A stretch of 64,000 nucleotides of DNA from an uncultured Granulosicoccaceae bacterium (GCA_937930305.1 CALGLE010000018.1:1-64000), one strand, 5' to 3'. Counted from the first letter of the stretch, positions 43,561 through 52,814 are shown. A program made the numbers and translations. The notes: generated by a model not told the origin, from the letters alone.

Positions 43561-44418
43561 TCAGTTTTTCGCCTCTTCGGACAACCACGTTAGAACCGAA
43601 TCTCGTATCTCGTGAACTCGAAAAGCTGAAATATGTGGCCCCTGGGCACTAATGCGTTGCACGTTTTCCCCACCCGCTGCCAATAAAACGTCGGAATGTT
43701 CAAAACTCACGACCGAATCGTCTTTACTGTGCACGAGCATGATGGGACCAGAAAGCTGACTGATCGATTCAGCGGGATCTCGCTCGTCTGACAAAAACCA
43801 TTGCGCTGGATACTGCACCAACCAGGTTAACCAATGGCTGTCAGCGACTTCTCGGGCAACAGTGCCAAAACGAGAAAAGCCGCTATCGGCTAAGACATGG
43901 GTAATTTGCGTTTGGGCCATGGGTTGTTCGGCTAACCAGTTCATTCCCAGACTGGCGCCCAGGCTTTGGCCAAACAACACCAACGGCGCACCGCCATCGA
44001 TCAATGCGCGGTTTTCAGGTTGAGAAAGTAACCAATCAAATCCTGCGGTTATATCTTGATACACCTCAGGAATATCCGGGTGCCCAGCCGACTTACCATA
44101 CCCTCGATAATCGATGGCGAAAACTCGATAGCCGTCGGCCAATAGCCACTCTGCGCCACGAATATGCCAACTGATGTTCTGTGCATTGCCGTGTAAGAAA
44201 TACACCACCCCTTTTTCCGAATCGCTCGCTTCCAAACTGGGCTCAACAAGCCAACCATGAATTCGCACACCATCCGCAGTGGTAATAAACACATCTTCAT
44301 ATGCATAGCCAAAATCTTGTGGGGTTTGCACAAACGCACGTTCTGGAAAAAAGAAAAATTGCGTGCATCCACTCAACACAAAGAACAGGCTTAGCACCAC
44401 AAAGCGAAGTTGTCGCAT
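43561..44418 (-). CDS. Alpha/beta hydrolase lipoprotein (BEM46/S33-like)
   Basis: 285 residues. Signal sequence with lipobox FVLSGCT near residue 18. The hydrolase fold shows HGNAQNISWHIRG (oxyanion loop), the nucleophile elbow LFGQSLGASLG near residue 148, DDSVV with the acid and the C-terminal GPHISAFR with the histidine. This layout resembles BEM46-type serine hydrolases. The ATG overlaps the stop of the DUF4105 gene as TAATG, so translation is coupled. Substrate unknown. Confidence 0.87.
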   Translation of the reverse strand: MRQLRFVVLSLFFVLSGCTQFFFFPERAFVQTPQDFGYAYEDVFITTADGVRIHGWLVEPSLEASDSEKGVVYFLHGNAQNISWHIRGAEWLLADGYRVFAIDYRGYGKSAGHPDIPEVYQDITAGFDWLLSQPENRALIDGGAPLVLFGQSLGASLGMNWLAEQPMAQTQITHVLADSGFSRFGTVAREVADSHWLTWLVQYPAQWFLSDERDPAESISQLSGPIMLVHSKDDSVVSFEHSDVLLAAGGENVQRISAQGPHISAFRVHEIRDSVLTWLSEEAKN

Positions 44419-46391
44419 TAGAAATACCAACGCCATTCTGCGCCAATGGTATTCACAGCATCTTGCATTGAAATGGTTCGTTGTTTTACTTCGAACACTA
44501 AAGCTGCGTTGCGCGAAGGCGATAGGCTCGCCCACGCAGAAAGTTGGCTGTCGTAACGTCGTGAGCCTACTAATTCACGATGTTCCCACTCCAGCCCAAA
44601 CCTGGCACGTTGACGCGGCTCCCAATGCAGGCCGACTCGTGTGCCAACTTGCAATGCGCTGCGTTTTGGCAACGCAGGATCATCCAGAGCATCGAACTCG
44701 GCAAATGCAAACACAACCGGCGAATTATCCTTCACCCCGCGATACGCCACCCCTCCCCCGGCGGTGAAGCTAAAGCGATGATTGCTGTTTGCGCTGGCGC
44801 GTTCCCAGTCAATTCGAGTGCGCCAAGAAAAGGGTTTAAAAAAACCTCTTCGCGGTTCTATGGAATCGATACTAAGCAGCGTGAAACGGCGCAAGAAAAT
44901 CGCCTCATCATCGCTATCACGGGCCACGGTGAGTTTAAGCATCTCAATCGCAGCACGAGTGCCGTAGGCAATGCTCGGGTCACGCATATCGTGATACGCG
45001 GCGCGATAGGTTAGCTCAAAACGCGATGCGTCATTGTCAACACGTCGAGCCCCAAGGCTAAGTCTGGAGGTGTCGTGCCCCAACTGAGGCGCTAGGTTGG
45101 GTACCGGCACTGCTGGTGCTTGTGTGCGTATCCCCAGTTTACTGCGACGGCTTAGTACCTGTCGTTCAGCGGTATTTAAGCCCCCAGCAGAATTATCTTC
45201 TTTAAGCCGACTGTATCTAAAGTAGTCGCCGATGGTGTCAAGAACTTCTGCTGCACGCTCTGGTGCTAATGCATCTAATTCTTGAGAAATTTCCTCCAGG
45301 CCATCAGTTGAAGCTTTGAATGCTAATGCCTGTTCGGATTCACTTAATCCCTGTTCTCGCTGCTTTAAGGTGCGAATCGTGGAGGGGACAAAATCTTCTC
45401 GTTCAACGAGGCCACGTTTGTCCAACGCCTTAATGGTATCGACCGGTATCGTCCAAAGCGAAAATTGCTGAGCTAAGGGGTCGTTCGCAAAAGCCACATC
45501 CAGTAGCCCGAGTAAATGATATGAGCAGTTCTCGCTGAAGAAAAAATAATCGAATTCAGCGATCAGCATTTCATAGGTATGCCGAAGAATTAAATCTACT
45601 TGCTCTTGGCTTAGTTTTAATGGGTATTCCCAAGTATCCCGATTGTCTATTTGACGATACTCTCGCAACTTCATGTGATACGGCAATAATCTGAAGGTTC
45701 CTGGAAATGCGCCACCTAATCCACCCAAGGTGTAGCCAATCGGCGATACGCCCAGTGGCACCTCAGCAGCGAAATTTATGGACATGTTGAGTAACTTCGC
45801 GTCTGCAGATTGGCCTTCTTGATCCACCCTTATTAATGTATGGCCAAATGCAGAAGCTGGGCTATTCGGATGCGATGTGGGGAATACCACGGTAAGGGTA
45901 TGCGCGTTTAAGTAGCTAAAAAACTGCTCGCTCTCCGGACAACTTTGCACAGGCACCGCATCGAACAGTGCCCCCAATTGTCCGGCCAACCAATCACGCC
46001 GAGCAATAAAACGACAATAGGGGCTTAGTCTAAGAGGCGCTTTCGCATCGGAGCGGAAAAACGCGGCAAGCGTTGCGTTTAATTCTGCCTCACTATCAAC
46101 TTTTCCTTGCTCACTTTGAAAAAACCACGGTGAGTCAATTTGGCTTTTTACCCCGCCAAACGTTGACTGGTAGTGCAGTAATGCTCTCCACAGCGGGTCT
46201 TTATGCAGCGCTTGCTGCTTCGCATTCTCGATAAGTTTACCTAAGGGGGTTTGCCCACCGCGCGCAAGTTGCACCGCCCTATCGAAATCCCCAGACTTTA
46301 GCGCCTCTTGCCAAAGTGTGGATGGCGAGCCCTGCTCTGCGATAGCCGGGTGCCAGCTGGCCAATACGAACACGAAAAAAATACATTGCAC
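44418..46391 (-). CDS. DUF4105 (Lnb N-terminal periplasmic domain) protein
   Basis: About 657 residues from a GTG at 46391, giving a clean signal peptide (FVFVLASWHPAIAEQ). The DUF4105 core, residues about 165-345, has PASAFGHTLIRVD and FFFSENCSYHLLGLLDVA. The conserved His and Cys recall the catalytic pair of NlpC/P60-like cysteine hydrolases, an inference. The C-terminal 200 residues are beta-rich, ending WRWYF with a terminal aromatic as in outer membrane proteins. The frame extends to ATG 46457, but that extension is encoded by a perfect 28-base palindrome and lacks a ribosome site, so its use is doubtful. Coupled to the downstream hydrolase. Confidence 0.78.
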   Translation of the reverse strand: MQCIFFVFVLASWHPAIAEQGSPSTLWQEALKSGDFDRAVQLARGGQTPLGKLIENAKQQALHKDPLWRALLHYQSTFGGVKSQIDSPWFFQSEQGKVDSEAELNATLAAFFRSDAKAPLRLSPYCRFIARRDWLAGQLGALFDAVPVQSCPESEQFFSYLNAHTLTVVFPTSHPNSPASAFGHTLIRVDQEGQSADAKLLNMSINFAAEVPLGVSPIGYTLGGLGGAFPGTFRLLPYHMKLREYRQIDNRDTWEYPLKLSQEQVDLILRHTYEMLIAEFDYFFFSENCSYHLLGLLDVAFANDPLAQQFSLWTIPVDTIKALDKRGLVEREDFVPSTIRTLKQREQGLSESEQALAFKASTDGLEEISQELDALAPERAAEVLDTIGDYFRYSRLKEDNSAGGLNTAERQVLSRRSKLGIRTQAPAVPVPNLAPQLGHDTSRLSLGARRVDNDASRFELTYRAAYHDMRDPSIAYGTRAAIEMLKLTVARDSDDEAIFLRRFTLLSIDSIEPRRGFFKPFSWRTRIDWERASANSNHRFSFTAGGGVAYRGVKDNSPVVFAFAEFDALDDPALPKRSALQVGTRVGLHWEPRQRARFGLEWEHRELVGSRRYDSQLSAWASLSPSRNAALVFEVKQRTISMQDAVNTIGAEWRWYF

Positions 46392-46397
46392 TAAAAA

Positions 46398-46425
46398 TTT
46401 CGGCCCGCAAATTTGCGGGCCGAAA
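46398..46425. terminator. Perfect 28-bp palindrome, terminator-like
   Basis: A 14-base arm TTTCGGCCCGCAAA is followed at once by its exact reverse complement, so the hairpin has no unpaired loop beyond the inner bases. T runs follow the GC core on the minus strand and A/T-rich runs flank both sides. It lies 80 bases after the DUF3015 stop and just ahead of the DUF4105 start. Confidence 0.85.
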
Positions 46426-46504
46426 AATCTTACTGCTGTCCAATTCAGTCGGTACATCGGATTAGTGTATCGCGGAATTGGAGCGCTCTAAACAACCGAT
46501 GAGA

Positions 46505-46996
46505 TTAATTCACTGCGAACGGTGCCAACTTTTGATCGTTTGCCATCGCCACTTGTAAAGACTGAATGACTTCAGCAGCGTTGTTGCCTTCTAGGAACAA
46601 GGTGTCGAACTGTGCTTGTGCCAAATCAGTAAAATGCGGCAATTCACTTTCAGGCACACCCAACAAAGTGGCTAATACGTTTAAGTAATCCCCACTGCCT
46701 TTGGCTGTATCAGTGGTCAGCTGATCCAAGTTTTGCGCTACGAAAATTTCGGTGAATTCGTCTCGCTGCACAACTTGAGTCGGATCACAGCCCATGATGC
46801 CACCACCGGTGGTCATGAAGAATGTATTTGGAATGACGATGTTGTTCAGGATGGCTGCAGCGATGTTCGCGCCTTTGCCAGTCTGGCCTTTCATCACTTG
46901 CGCACCGATGCCACAACCTGCGCCTTCTTCTGCAGAATGCGCAAATGAGCTGCATGCCAATAGGGCCGCGCCGCCGATCAGGGTCAATTTATTCAT
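46505..46996 (-). CDS. DUF3015-family protein (copy 1)
   Basis: 163 residues. The signal peptide ends SSFAHSAEE, and the mature protein starts EGAGCGIGAQVMKGQTGKG, the DUF3015 hallmark. A second cysteine in GIMGCDPTQ may form a disulfide. The C-terminal half is helical. GGAG lies nine bases before the ATG. The copy downstream of its paralogue is separated by 19 bases. DUF3015 proteins are periplasmic and of unknown function; they often stand beside DUF4105 genes. Confidence 0.9.
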   Translation of the reverse strand: MNKLTLIGGAALLACSSFAHSAEEGAGCGIGAQVMKGQTGKGANIAAAILNNIVIPNTFFMTTGGGIMGCDPTQVVQRDEFTEIFVAQNLDQLTTDTAKGSGDYLNVLATLLGVPESELPHFTDLAQAQFDTLFLEGNNAAEVIQSLQVAMANDQKLAPFAVN

Positions 46997-47015
46997 AAGT
47001 TCGTCTCCTTTTCGA

Positions 47016-47510
47016 TTAAACGCGTGTCATCGCATACTGCGATAATGTGGGCTCGTTCATGAGTGCAGTGTCTAGTTGAATTAACCAGGCTTCGTGGCTG
47101 CTTACCGGCTGCCCAAACAACGCATCGTACTGTTGCTGGGTGAAACGGAAGAACTGCTCAGCGTCTTGATCAGTCATCGCCATCAGAGCAGCCAACGATT
47201 GCAAATGCTGACCACCACCTTGTGCTGCATCACGTGCGATGTTGTCAAAGTTGCTGGCAACAAATACGTTACGCTGGAATTCAGCCGTCACTGTCGTTTC
47301 GCCGTTACAGCCCAAGCTGTCAAATGAAAGACCGAACAGCTGGTTGTACGAAGAACCGTTGGTTGTTGCTGCTAAAACATGCGGGCCCAGTCCTGATTGT
47401 CCAGCAAAGACTTGTTGGCCAAGGCCACACCCTGCTCCACTGTCAGCTGCGACGTGTGTGGATGCTGCCGCCATCAGCGGTAACAAACAAACTGCTAACG
47501 TCCTTTTCAT
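47016..47510 (-). CDS. DUF3015-family protein (copy 2)
   Basis: 164 residues from the ATG at 47510 with a signal peptide ending STHVAADS. The mature N-terminus GAGCGLGQQVFAGQSGLGP matches copy 1, as do SLGCNGET, the C-terminal MTDQDAEQFFRFTQQQYDALF and their spacing. Overall about one third identical to copy 1, so the pair is an old tandem duplication. Longer upstream reading to 47591 has no signal peptide at its start and is rejected. Confidence 0.9.
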   Translation of the reverse strand: MKRTLAVCLLPLMAAASTHVAADSGAGCGLGQQVFAGQSGLGPHVLAATTNGSSYNQLFGLSFDSLGCNGETTVTAEFQRNVFVASNFDNIARDAAQGGGQHLQSLAALMAMTDQDAEQFFRFTQQQYDALFGQPVSSHEAWLIQLDTALMNEPTLSQYAMTRV

Positions 47511-47679
47511 GATTCGTTGCCTTGAAATGTTTCTCGGGACTGTATGATCGGCACCAAATGCCGGTGTGTCAACCGGTGCACACCCCGTCAAAGCACTGTC
47601 GTTACAAACAAACTCGTTACCTGTTCAAAATACGCACAACATATGATCAAACTTTGCACATTGGCAAACAGCTAGCCGA

Positions 47680-49080
47680 CTATTGTTCCGGTCGTTTATA
47701 GCCAGGGAGTTCGATAACGTAGGCATCGACAGTCCCTGAGTCCTGCCAATCTGAACCAAAGACTATGCGGGTCCCCGAAGGACTTTGGGAAGGATGAGGC
47801 TCCCCAAAATACGCGGGATAGCCTCCGTTTTTGGCAAATTTTCCATAACTTCGATGATGCGCCAAGCGACAAACCTGGGACGAACTCGGATTCGTGTTCA
47901 CCAAATAGATTTCAGAGAACAATGGTGTGGCGGGCTTTCCATTTTGGTGAAACGGCAATTGTTCACGATACCCCACACTCGATAGAGTGACCCATCCCGG
48001 TTGCTTATAAGCGCCGGCGGATACGTGAGTGCCACTGGTGGTATAAGGCCAACCTTCGCTTTCAGTGATCATTGATCGGCAGTCACCATTAACAAAGCTG
48101 TGTGCGCCCAGATGCCCCACGCCGCGATCGGGAGAGCCATCGCAGCCTTGTGGCGAGGGATCGAAGACGGTTTGGAAAATCGCATCTTGGCCGGTGTGGT
48201 CAAGTCCAATATCCCCGTGCTCTCCAGCATTCGCCATATCCAGCCGATGCTTTATGGTTTGCAAAGTGGGATCAACCACATCACCTTGCAGCCACATCTG
48301 CTGCCCACTGGGGCCAGCCATGGGTGCTCGCCAATCACCCCAATCATTTCCGTCACCGGCTTTCACCACATTCAATTCATCCGAACTGATGCGATAACTC
48401 ATTAAGTGGAAGCCCCCCTCAGGTGCCTTACAACGAAAACCGAATAGATCGTCGTCAAGGGACTGCATATGCACATCGGTTCCGCCACGGGCAACGCTAC
48501 CGCGCTGGCAATAAGGTGCAAAGTCTTTAATCAACCCGCGCTCACGAGTTCGAACGTTGTATGCGAAAAACTGACTTTCACGTTGCGAGCTGGAACTGAC
48601 ATAAAATAATAGGTCGGGATTATGACGACTCCAAAAAACTTCCTCAAAGTCTGCTGGGCTGATATCTAATCGGCTAACGGGCTTGTAAGTATGCCCATCA
48701 AGCAACACATAGTCTGTGCTACGAAAACCGCGACGATACAACAACATCAATGACTCATCGGCGTTCCAAGCTTGAATGGTGTTGTATAACGGCTTCTGTA
48801 CAAACCCAGACGCACTGTTCGTGACTCGGATAACACGAGCCCCGAATGCAGGATCAACAATCGGTTGTAAGTATTTAGGTTTCGGCATGTCGGACATGAC
48901 CCGAGGCAATTGATCGGTAACAGCGGCGGCACACAAATCGATGGGGGCATGGCGTTTTGGAAATTGCCCGGGCGTGGTTAGACTTGTCCGGTCAATCGGT
49001 ACAACGGCACCGCAGGCACTTAGCCAAACACACAAACACACCCAAATGGGCAAGCGCAGCATCACAGAGAGGTATGGCAT
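47680..49080 (-). CDS. Lipoprotein, propeller-like domain (family A paralogue 2)
   Basis: 466 residues. Signal sequence with lipobox WLSACG at residue 23. The rest is homologous to residues 140-539 of the protein at 18410-20029: [50 protein letters not shown], and EPHPSQSPSGTRIVFGSDW. By eye they share roughly 45 percent of positions. This copy lacks the Glu-Pro linker. AAGGAG six to seven bases before the ATG at 49080 supports that start, which overlaps the end of the XRE-regulator gene. Function unknown. Confidence 0.78.
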   Translation of the reverse strand: MPYLSVMLRLPIWVCLCVWLSACGAVVPIDRTSLTTPGQFPKRHAPIDLCAAAVTDQLPRVMSDMPKPKYLQPIVDPAFGARVIRVTNSASGFVQKPLYNTIQAWNADESLMLLYRRGFRSTDYVLLDGHTYKPVSRLDISPADFEEVFWSRHNPDLLFYVSSSSQRESQFFAYNVRTRERGLIKDFAPYCQRGSVARGGTDVHMQSLDDDLFGFRCKAPEGGFHLMSYRISSDELNVVKAGDGNDWGDWRAPMAGPSGQQMWLQGDVVDPTLQTIKHRLDMANAGEHGDIGLDHTGQDAIFQTVFDPSPQGCDGSPDRGVGHLGAHSFVNGDCRSMITESEGWPYTTSGTHVSAGAYKQPGWVTLSSVGYREQLPFHQNGKPATPLFSEIYLVNTNPSSSQVCRLAHHRSYGKFAKNGGYPAYFGEPHPSQSPSGTRIVFGSDWQDSGTVDAYVIELPGYKRPEQ

Positions 49081-50579
49081 TTAGGGCTCCTTGGACATGC
49101 GCCACTTCTAGGGCAAATTAGACGAGCATCTTTGTCTATGCCACGCTCCAACCACGCAATATTTAATATACGAGACACACGACTGAATTCTTGCTTTATC
49201 GACGCGGGGATGGATACAGAACCACCGTTTTCAATACAGGCCTGCTTTAATTCAGTGGCCATTTCCTGCGCATCTGTGCCTTGTGCTGCGATGGCTGGAT
49301 TTAAATCCACCCCTGCACACAACACGTGTTTTTTGCCAACCATATCTTCAACTTTCACGGATTCACAACAATAGATGCGAGATTCATCGCCCACGTCCAA
49401 TACCGATATCTGCGCTGAGGTCCCTGCTTCTGCCGAACTGATCATGCGAAATACGGCCCAGTGCTGACACGGGTCCTGCACTAAGCGCATGTTTCCCCAA
49501 GGCAAGGGTATTCCGTTACCGCGATACACAGCGGTTAAACGTCCAGGTGGGTAGGCATCAAAGTAATGCCAATGAGAATAGGATGACACAGCGGTCATAC
49601 GCCGCATGCTAACCGATGAAGACACATCCGCGATGTCAGCCACGCTGACTTCATGCGCATGGCGTTCAAGCAAACGACGAAAAGGTACTTTAGGGCAGAG
49701 CAAGGCACTCGCAAAAAAACTGCATTCAAAGTCGCGCCACGCATGCACGATGTCTTGCGCGTTTACCGCACTGGATTGATCGTTGGTGGTACTTATTCCA
49801 CGACCAGTCGCCGTAGCGCGGCTGCCTGCGTACATAGCGCTTTTCACACCATCACCGGCATGCAAGACATGGTGACCAATGTACACAGCCAGATCGTATT
49901 TCAATCGTCTAGGGTGTGCTTGAAGCGCGGTGTTCAAGCGAATGGTATTAGGCACCTTGAAGTAAGACCGAACGATCGCATCCTGCCGAGCCCCCAGACT
50001 AAGCATCTCTTCTGGTGACAAGTCATCAAACCATTCAATGCGTAAATCTAGGTTAGAACAAATTTCCAGCAACGCCTCAGCGGATAGGGGAAGCTGCTTT
50101 TTACCAATGGATTCAGCCGCCCGCTCTATCTCGGGAAAGTGGTTTTGATGGTGTTCTTGGTGCGCTCTTATTAATAGATGCGCAAACTGACGCCCCGAAA
50201 CCCCTGTTTGAGACAACATCTCAGGGATTGCGATCTGCAATATATCGTTAGAAAACAGAAAACTCGGCTCTAACGCCATGCCGGCGATGCCGCCTCGATT
50301 GCCCTTATCGGGAACAATTGCCTCTTGTTCAGGTACGTCATCGAGGAACCACTTCACATCTTTTTGAAAAACTGCCGCGATAACGGACAGCATAGTTTCA
50401 CTCGGATGACGTTTTCCACGCTCAATCATGGATAAATAGGACACAGAAGGAGCCGATTCTGCGTCTATTTTCACACAACGTGCGGACAGATCTTCCATCG
50501 TTAAGTTATTGTTTTTCCTAAGATTACGGATCTTAGTACCTAGGAAATGTGCGTTTCTTATCTTGCTGGGAGTAGCCAT
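49062..50579 (-). CDS. XRE-family regulator with IrrE-like domain, short-chain acyl/glyoxylate regulator type
   Basis: 505 residues. Residues 10-75 are an XRE helix-turn-helix (LGTKIRNLRKNNNLTMEDLS, YLSMIERGKRHPSETMLSVI). Residues 160-260 are IrrE/ImmA-like, but the zinc motif HExxH is replaced by GHHVLH. The C-terminus has a cysteine cluster CPRSGACPRSPKC, as in PrpR/RamB/ScfR regulators, where an Fe-S cluster is known in the Mycobacterium member. These proteins control propionate and glyoxylate genes including isocitrate lyase. The gene is divergent from aceA. A perfect inverted repeat covers its own 5' end. ATG 50579 is chosen over GTG 50594. Confidence 0.85.
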   Translation of the reverse strand: MATPSKIRNAHFLGTKIRNLRKNNNLTMEDLSARCVKIDAESAPSVSYLSMIERGKRHPSETMLSVIAAVFQKDVKWFLDDVPEQEAIVPDKGNRGGIAGMALEPSFLFSNDILQIAIPEMLSQTGVSGRQFAHLLIRAHQEHHQNHFPEIERAAESIGKKQLPLSAEALLEICSNLDLRIEWFDDLSPEEMLSLGARQDAIVRSYFKVPNTIRLNTALQAHPRRLKYDLAVYIGHHVLHAGDGVKSAMYAGSRATATGRGISTTNDQSSAVNAQDIVHAWRDFECSFFASALLCPKVPFRRLLERHAHEVSVADIADVSSSVSMRRMTAVSSYSHWHYFDAYPPGRLTAVYRGNGIPLPWGNMRLVQDPCQHWAVFRMISSAEAGTSAQISVLDVGDESRIYCCESVKVEDMVGKKHVLCAGVDLNPAIAAQGTDAQEMATELKQACIENGGSVSIPASIKQEFSRVSRILNIAWLERGIDKDARLICPRSGACPRSPKCHTSL

Positions 50580-50589
50580 GTTTGTAAAA

Positions 50590-50602
50590 TTCACACTGTG
50601 AA
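50590..50602. promoter_or_regulatory. TTCACA-N-TGTGAA inverted repeat at regulator start
   Basis: TTCACACTGTGAA has perfect six-base arms around one central base. It lies 11 bases upstream of the regulator ATG, at the position of the GTG candidate, in the 144-base divergent gap towards the aceA side. It is a good candidate operator for the XRE regulator, but no second copy was found by eye near aceA. Confidence 0.6.
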
Positions 50603-50723
50603 ATTTTTCTTGTGCAATTCTAGTTTATTTCTCCATAAACTTATCGCTAACGGAATAGATACTGCGTAACCGCAATACCTATACGACGAAGTACCTCGTA
50701 ACTTCACTAAAGGTAGAACGAAT

Positions 50724-51068
50724 ATGGGCACTCAAGAAACAACTAGCACAGCTGACTTCACTCAAGCTCCGGCCACTGAAATCCTGGACCGACAGTTTCC
50801 GCTAATTTCCGGCACACACAAAGACGTGTCTACCTATCTCGTATATTTCGACCACCTGATGGCCATCAAGACCGATGGCACGACAACCAGCCTGGTCACA
50901 CCATCGCAGTTTCAAGATGCTGACGGCTCTCTTGATGGGCCTAACGCAATTGTATTGAGCAACGGCGACACATCCGTGCAAATTCGATTACGTAACTGCG
51001 CATCTAGCAATGCACCACATCCGTGTATCGACGATGTACGCATTGAGACAGTATTGAGCGCTTGTTAA
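50724..51068 (+). CDS. Unrecognised 114-residue protein in the aceA operon
   Basis: A small soluble protein without signal peptide or membrane segment. AAAGG lies about 10 bases before its ATG. The middle region (ILDRQFPLISGTHKDVSTYL; DGTTTSLVTPSQFQDADG) alternates short beta stretches, and the C-terminal 30 residues contain three cysteines (LRNCASSNAPHPCIDDV and a terminal SAC). I do not recognise the family. It sits 59 bases upstream of aceA on the same strand with no terminator between, so it should be produced together with isocitrate lyase. An enzyme-modulating role is speculation. Confidence 0.7.
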   Translation: MGTQETTSTADFTQAPATEILDRQFPLISGTHKDVSTYLVYFDHLMAIKTDGTTTSLVTPSQFQDADGSLDGPNAIVLSNGDTSVQIRLRNCASSNAPHPCIDDVRIETVLSAC

Positions 51069-51127
51069 CTGCCGCTTCACCATTTTCCGAACGAATAACC
51101 TCTATATAGACAGGAATGAGTATCTAA

Positions 51128-52726
51128 ATGAGTACTTACAAGCAGGCTGTTAGTGAAGCCCAAGATGTAATTGCAGCAAATGGTAACCCTTGGTCAGCAA
51201 TTGATGCTGAATCTGTAGCGCGTATGCGCCTACAAAACCGATTTAAAACCGGCCTAGACATCGCGAAATACAACGCGAAAATCATGCGTGACGACATGGC
51301 GTCCTACGACGCCGATTCATCTCAGTACACGCAATCATTAGGTTGTTGGCACGGCTTCATTGGTCAACAGAAAATGATCAGCATTAAGAAGCACTTCGAG
51401 TCCACAAAGGGTCGGTACTTGTATCTTTCCGGTTGGATGGTAGCGGCGCTGCGTTCTGAGTTTGGTCCCCTGCCCGATCAATCCATACATGAAAAGACTA
51501 GCGTACCTGCTCTGATTGAAGAGCTGTACACCTTTTTAAAGCAAGCCGATGCTCGCGAACTTCGCCATCTATTCACAGAGCTTGACGAAGCTCGAGCCGC
51601 TGGCAATGAAGTCGGTGAAAAAGCCGCGCTTGAAAAGATCGACGGTTTTCAAACTCATGTTGTGCCCATCATTGCAGACATTGATGCTGGTTTTGGTAAT
51701 GAGGAAGCGACCTATTTATTAGCTAAGAAAATGATTGAGGCGGGCGCTTGCTGCTTACAAATCGAAAACCAAGTTTCCGATGTAAAGCAATGTGGTCACC
51801 AAGACGGTAAAGTTACAGTGCCGCACGAAGATTTCATTGCCAAGATTAATGCATTGCGTTACGCGTTCTTAGAAATGGGCGTAGAAGACGGTGTTATCGT
51901 TGCCCGTACAGACTCACTAGGCGCTGGTTTAACCCAAAAAATCCCAGTATCCGCGTCACCAGGTGATTTGGCCGACCTTTATACCGCCTTCATAGACGGT
52001 GAAGAAGTGACCGACGCTGCCGGATTAAATTCGGGCGATGTGATCATTCCACGTGGCGACAAAATGCTTCGTGCTAAGCGCTTACCAAACGGCTTGTTCG
52101 CATTCAAACCGGGCACAGGCGAAGATCGCTGCGTACTGGACTGCATTACCTCGCTACAAAATGGCGCAGATTTACTGTGGATCGAAACAGAAAAACCTCA
52201 TGTTGGGCAAATCGGTGGCATGGTAAACCGAATTCGTGAAGTTATTCCGAACGCAAAGCTGGTTTACAACAACAGCCCATCGTTCAACTGGACGTTAAGC
52301 TTTCGCCAACAGGTTTTTGATGCTTGGTCGGAAGAAGGTAAGGACGTCTCTGCCTACAACCGTGATGAATTAATGGATGTGAAGTACGACGAATCGGATC
52401 TGTCTGCTGAAGCGGACCAGCGAATTCAGTCATTCCAAAGCGATGCAGCACAGCACGCAGGTATTTTCCATCACTTGATCACCCTACCGACCTATCACAC
52501 CGCGGCATTGTCTACTGACAGCTTAGCGAAAGATTATTTCGGTGAAATGGGCATGCTGGCGTACGTTCGGGAAGTGCAACGACGTGAAATTCGCAACCAG
52601 TTAGCCTGTGTCAAACACCAAGACATGGCTGGCTCAAACATTGGCGATGACCATAAAGAGTACTTCTCCGGTGCTCAAGCTCTGAAAGCTTCTGGTAAAG
52701 ACAACACCATGAATCAGTTTGGTTAA
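51128..52726 (+). CDS. aceA: Isocitrate lyase
   Basis: 532 residues, the long class found in Pseudomonas. The catalytic block VKQCGHQDGKVTVPHEDF has the active-site cysteine at C222, and SPSFNWTLSFRQQVFDAW near residue 388 binds glyoxylate/succinate. The enzyme cleaves isocitrate to glyoxylate and succinate, the first step of the glyoxylate shunt for growth on C2 compounds and fatty acids. GAG lies seven bases before the ATG. Regulation by the divergent XRE/IrrE regulator is likely. Confidence 0.97.
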   Translation: MSTYKQAVSEAQDVIAANGNPWSAIDAESVARMRLQNRFKTGLDIAKYNAKIMRDDMASYDADSSQYTQSLGCWHGFIGQQKMISIKKHFESTKGRYLYLSGWMVAALRSEFGPLPDQSIHEKTSVPALIEELYTFLKQADARELRHLFTELDEARAAGNEVGEKAALEKIDGFQTHVVPIIADIDAGFGNEEATYLLAKKMIEAGACCLQIENQVSDVKQCGHQDGKVTVPHEDFIAKINALRYAFLEMGVEDGVIVARTDSLGAGLTQKIPVSASPGDLADLYTAFIDGEEVTDAAGLNSGDVIIPRGDKMLRAKRLPNGLFAFKPGTGEDRCVLDCITSLQNGADLLWIETEKPHVGQIGGMVNRIREVIPNAKLVYNNSPSFNWTLSFRQQVFDAWSEEGKDVSAYNRDELMDVKYDESDLSAEADQRIQSFQSDAAQHAGIFHHLITLPTYHTAALSTDSLAKDYFGEMGMLAYVREVQRREIRNQLACVKHQDMAGSNIGDDHKEYFSGAQALKASGKDNTMNQFG

Positions 52727-52746
52727 TTAACTAACCAACACACTAA

Positions 52747-52782
52747 GAAAAAAGGCGATCAGTTGATCGCCTTTTTTTTTCC
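52747..52782. terminator. Bidirectional terminator between aceA and dctM
   Basis: AGGCGATCA (52753-52761) and TGATCGCCT (52764-52772) form a nine-base-pair stem with a two-base loop, with A-runs before and nine or more T after. It stops aceA and the converging TRAP operon. Confidence 0.9.
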
Positions 52783-52814
52783 TGCGGTATCCGCTGCACC
52801 CAGACTTAACAAAA

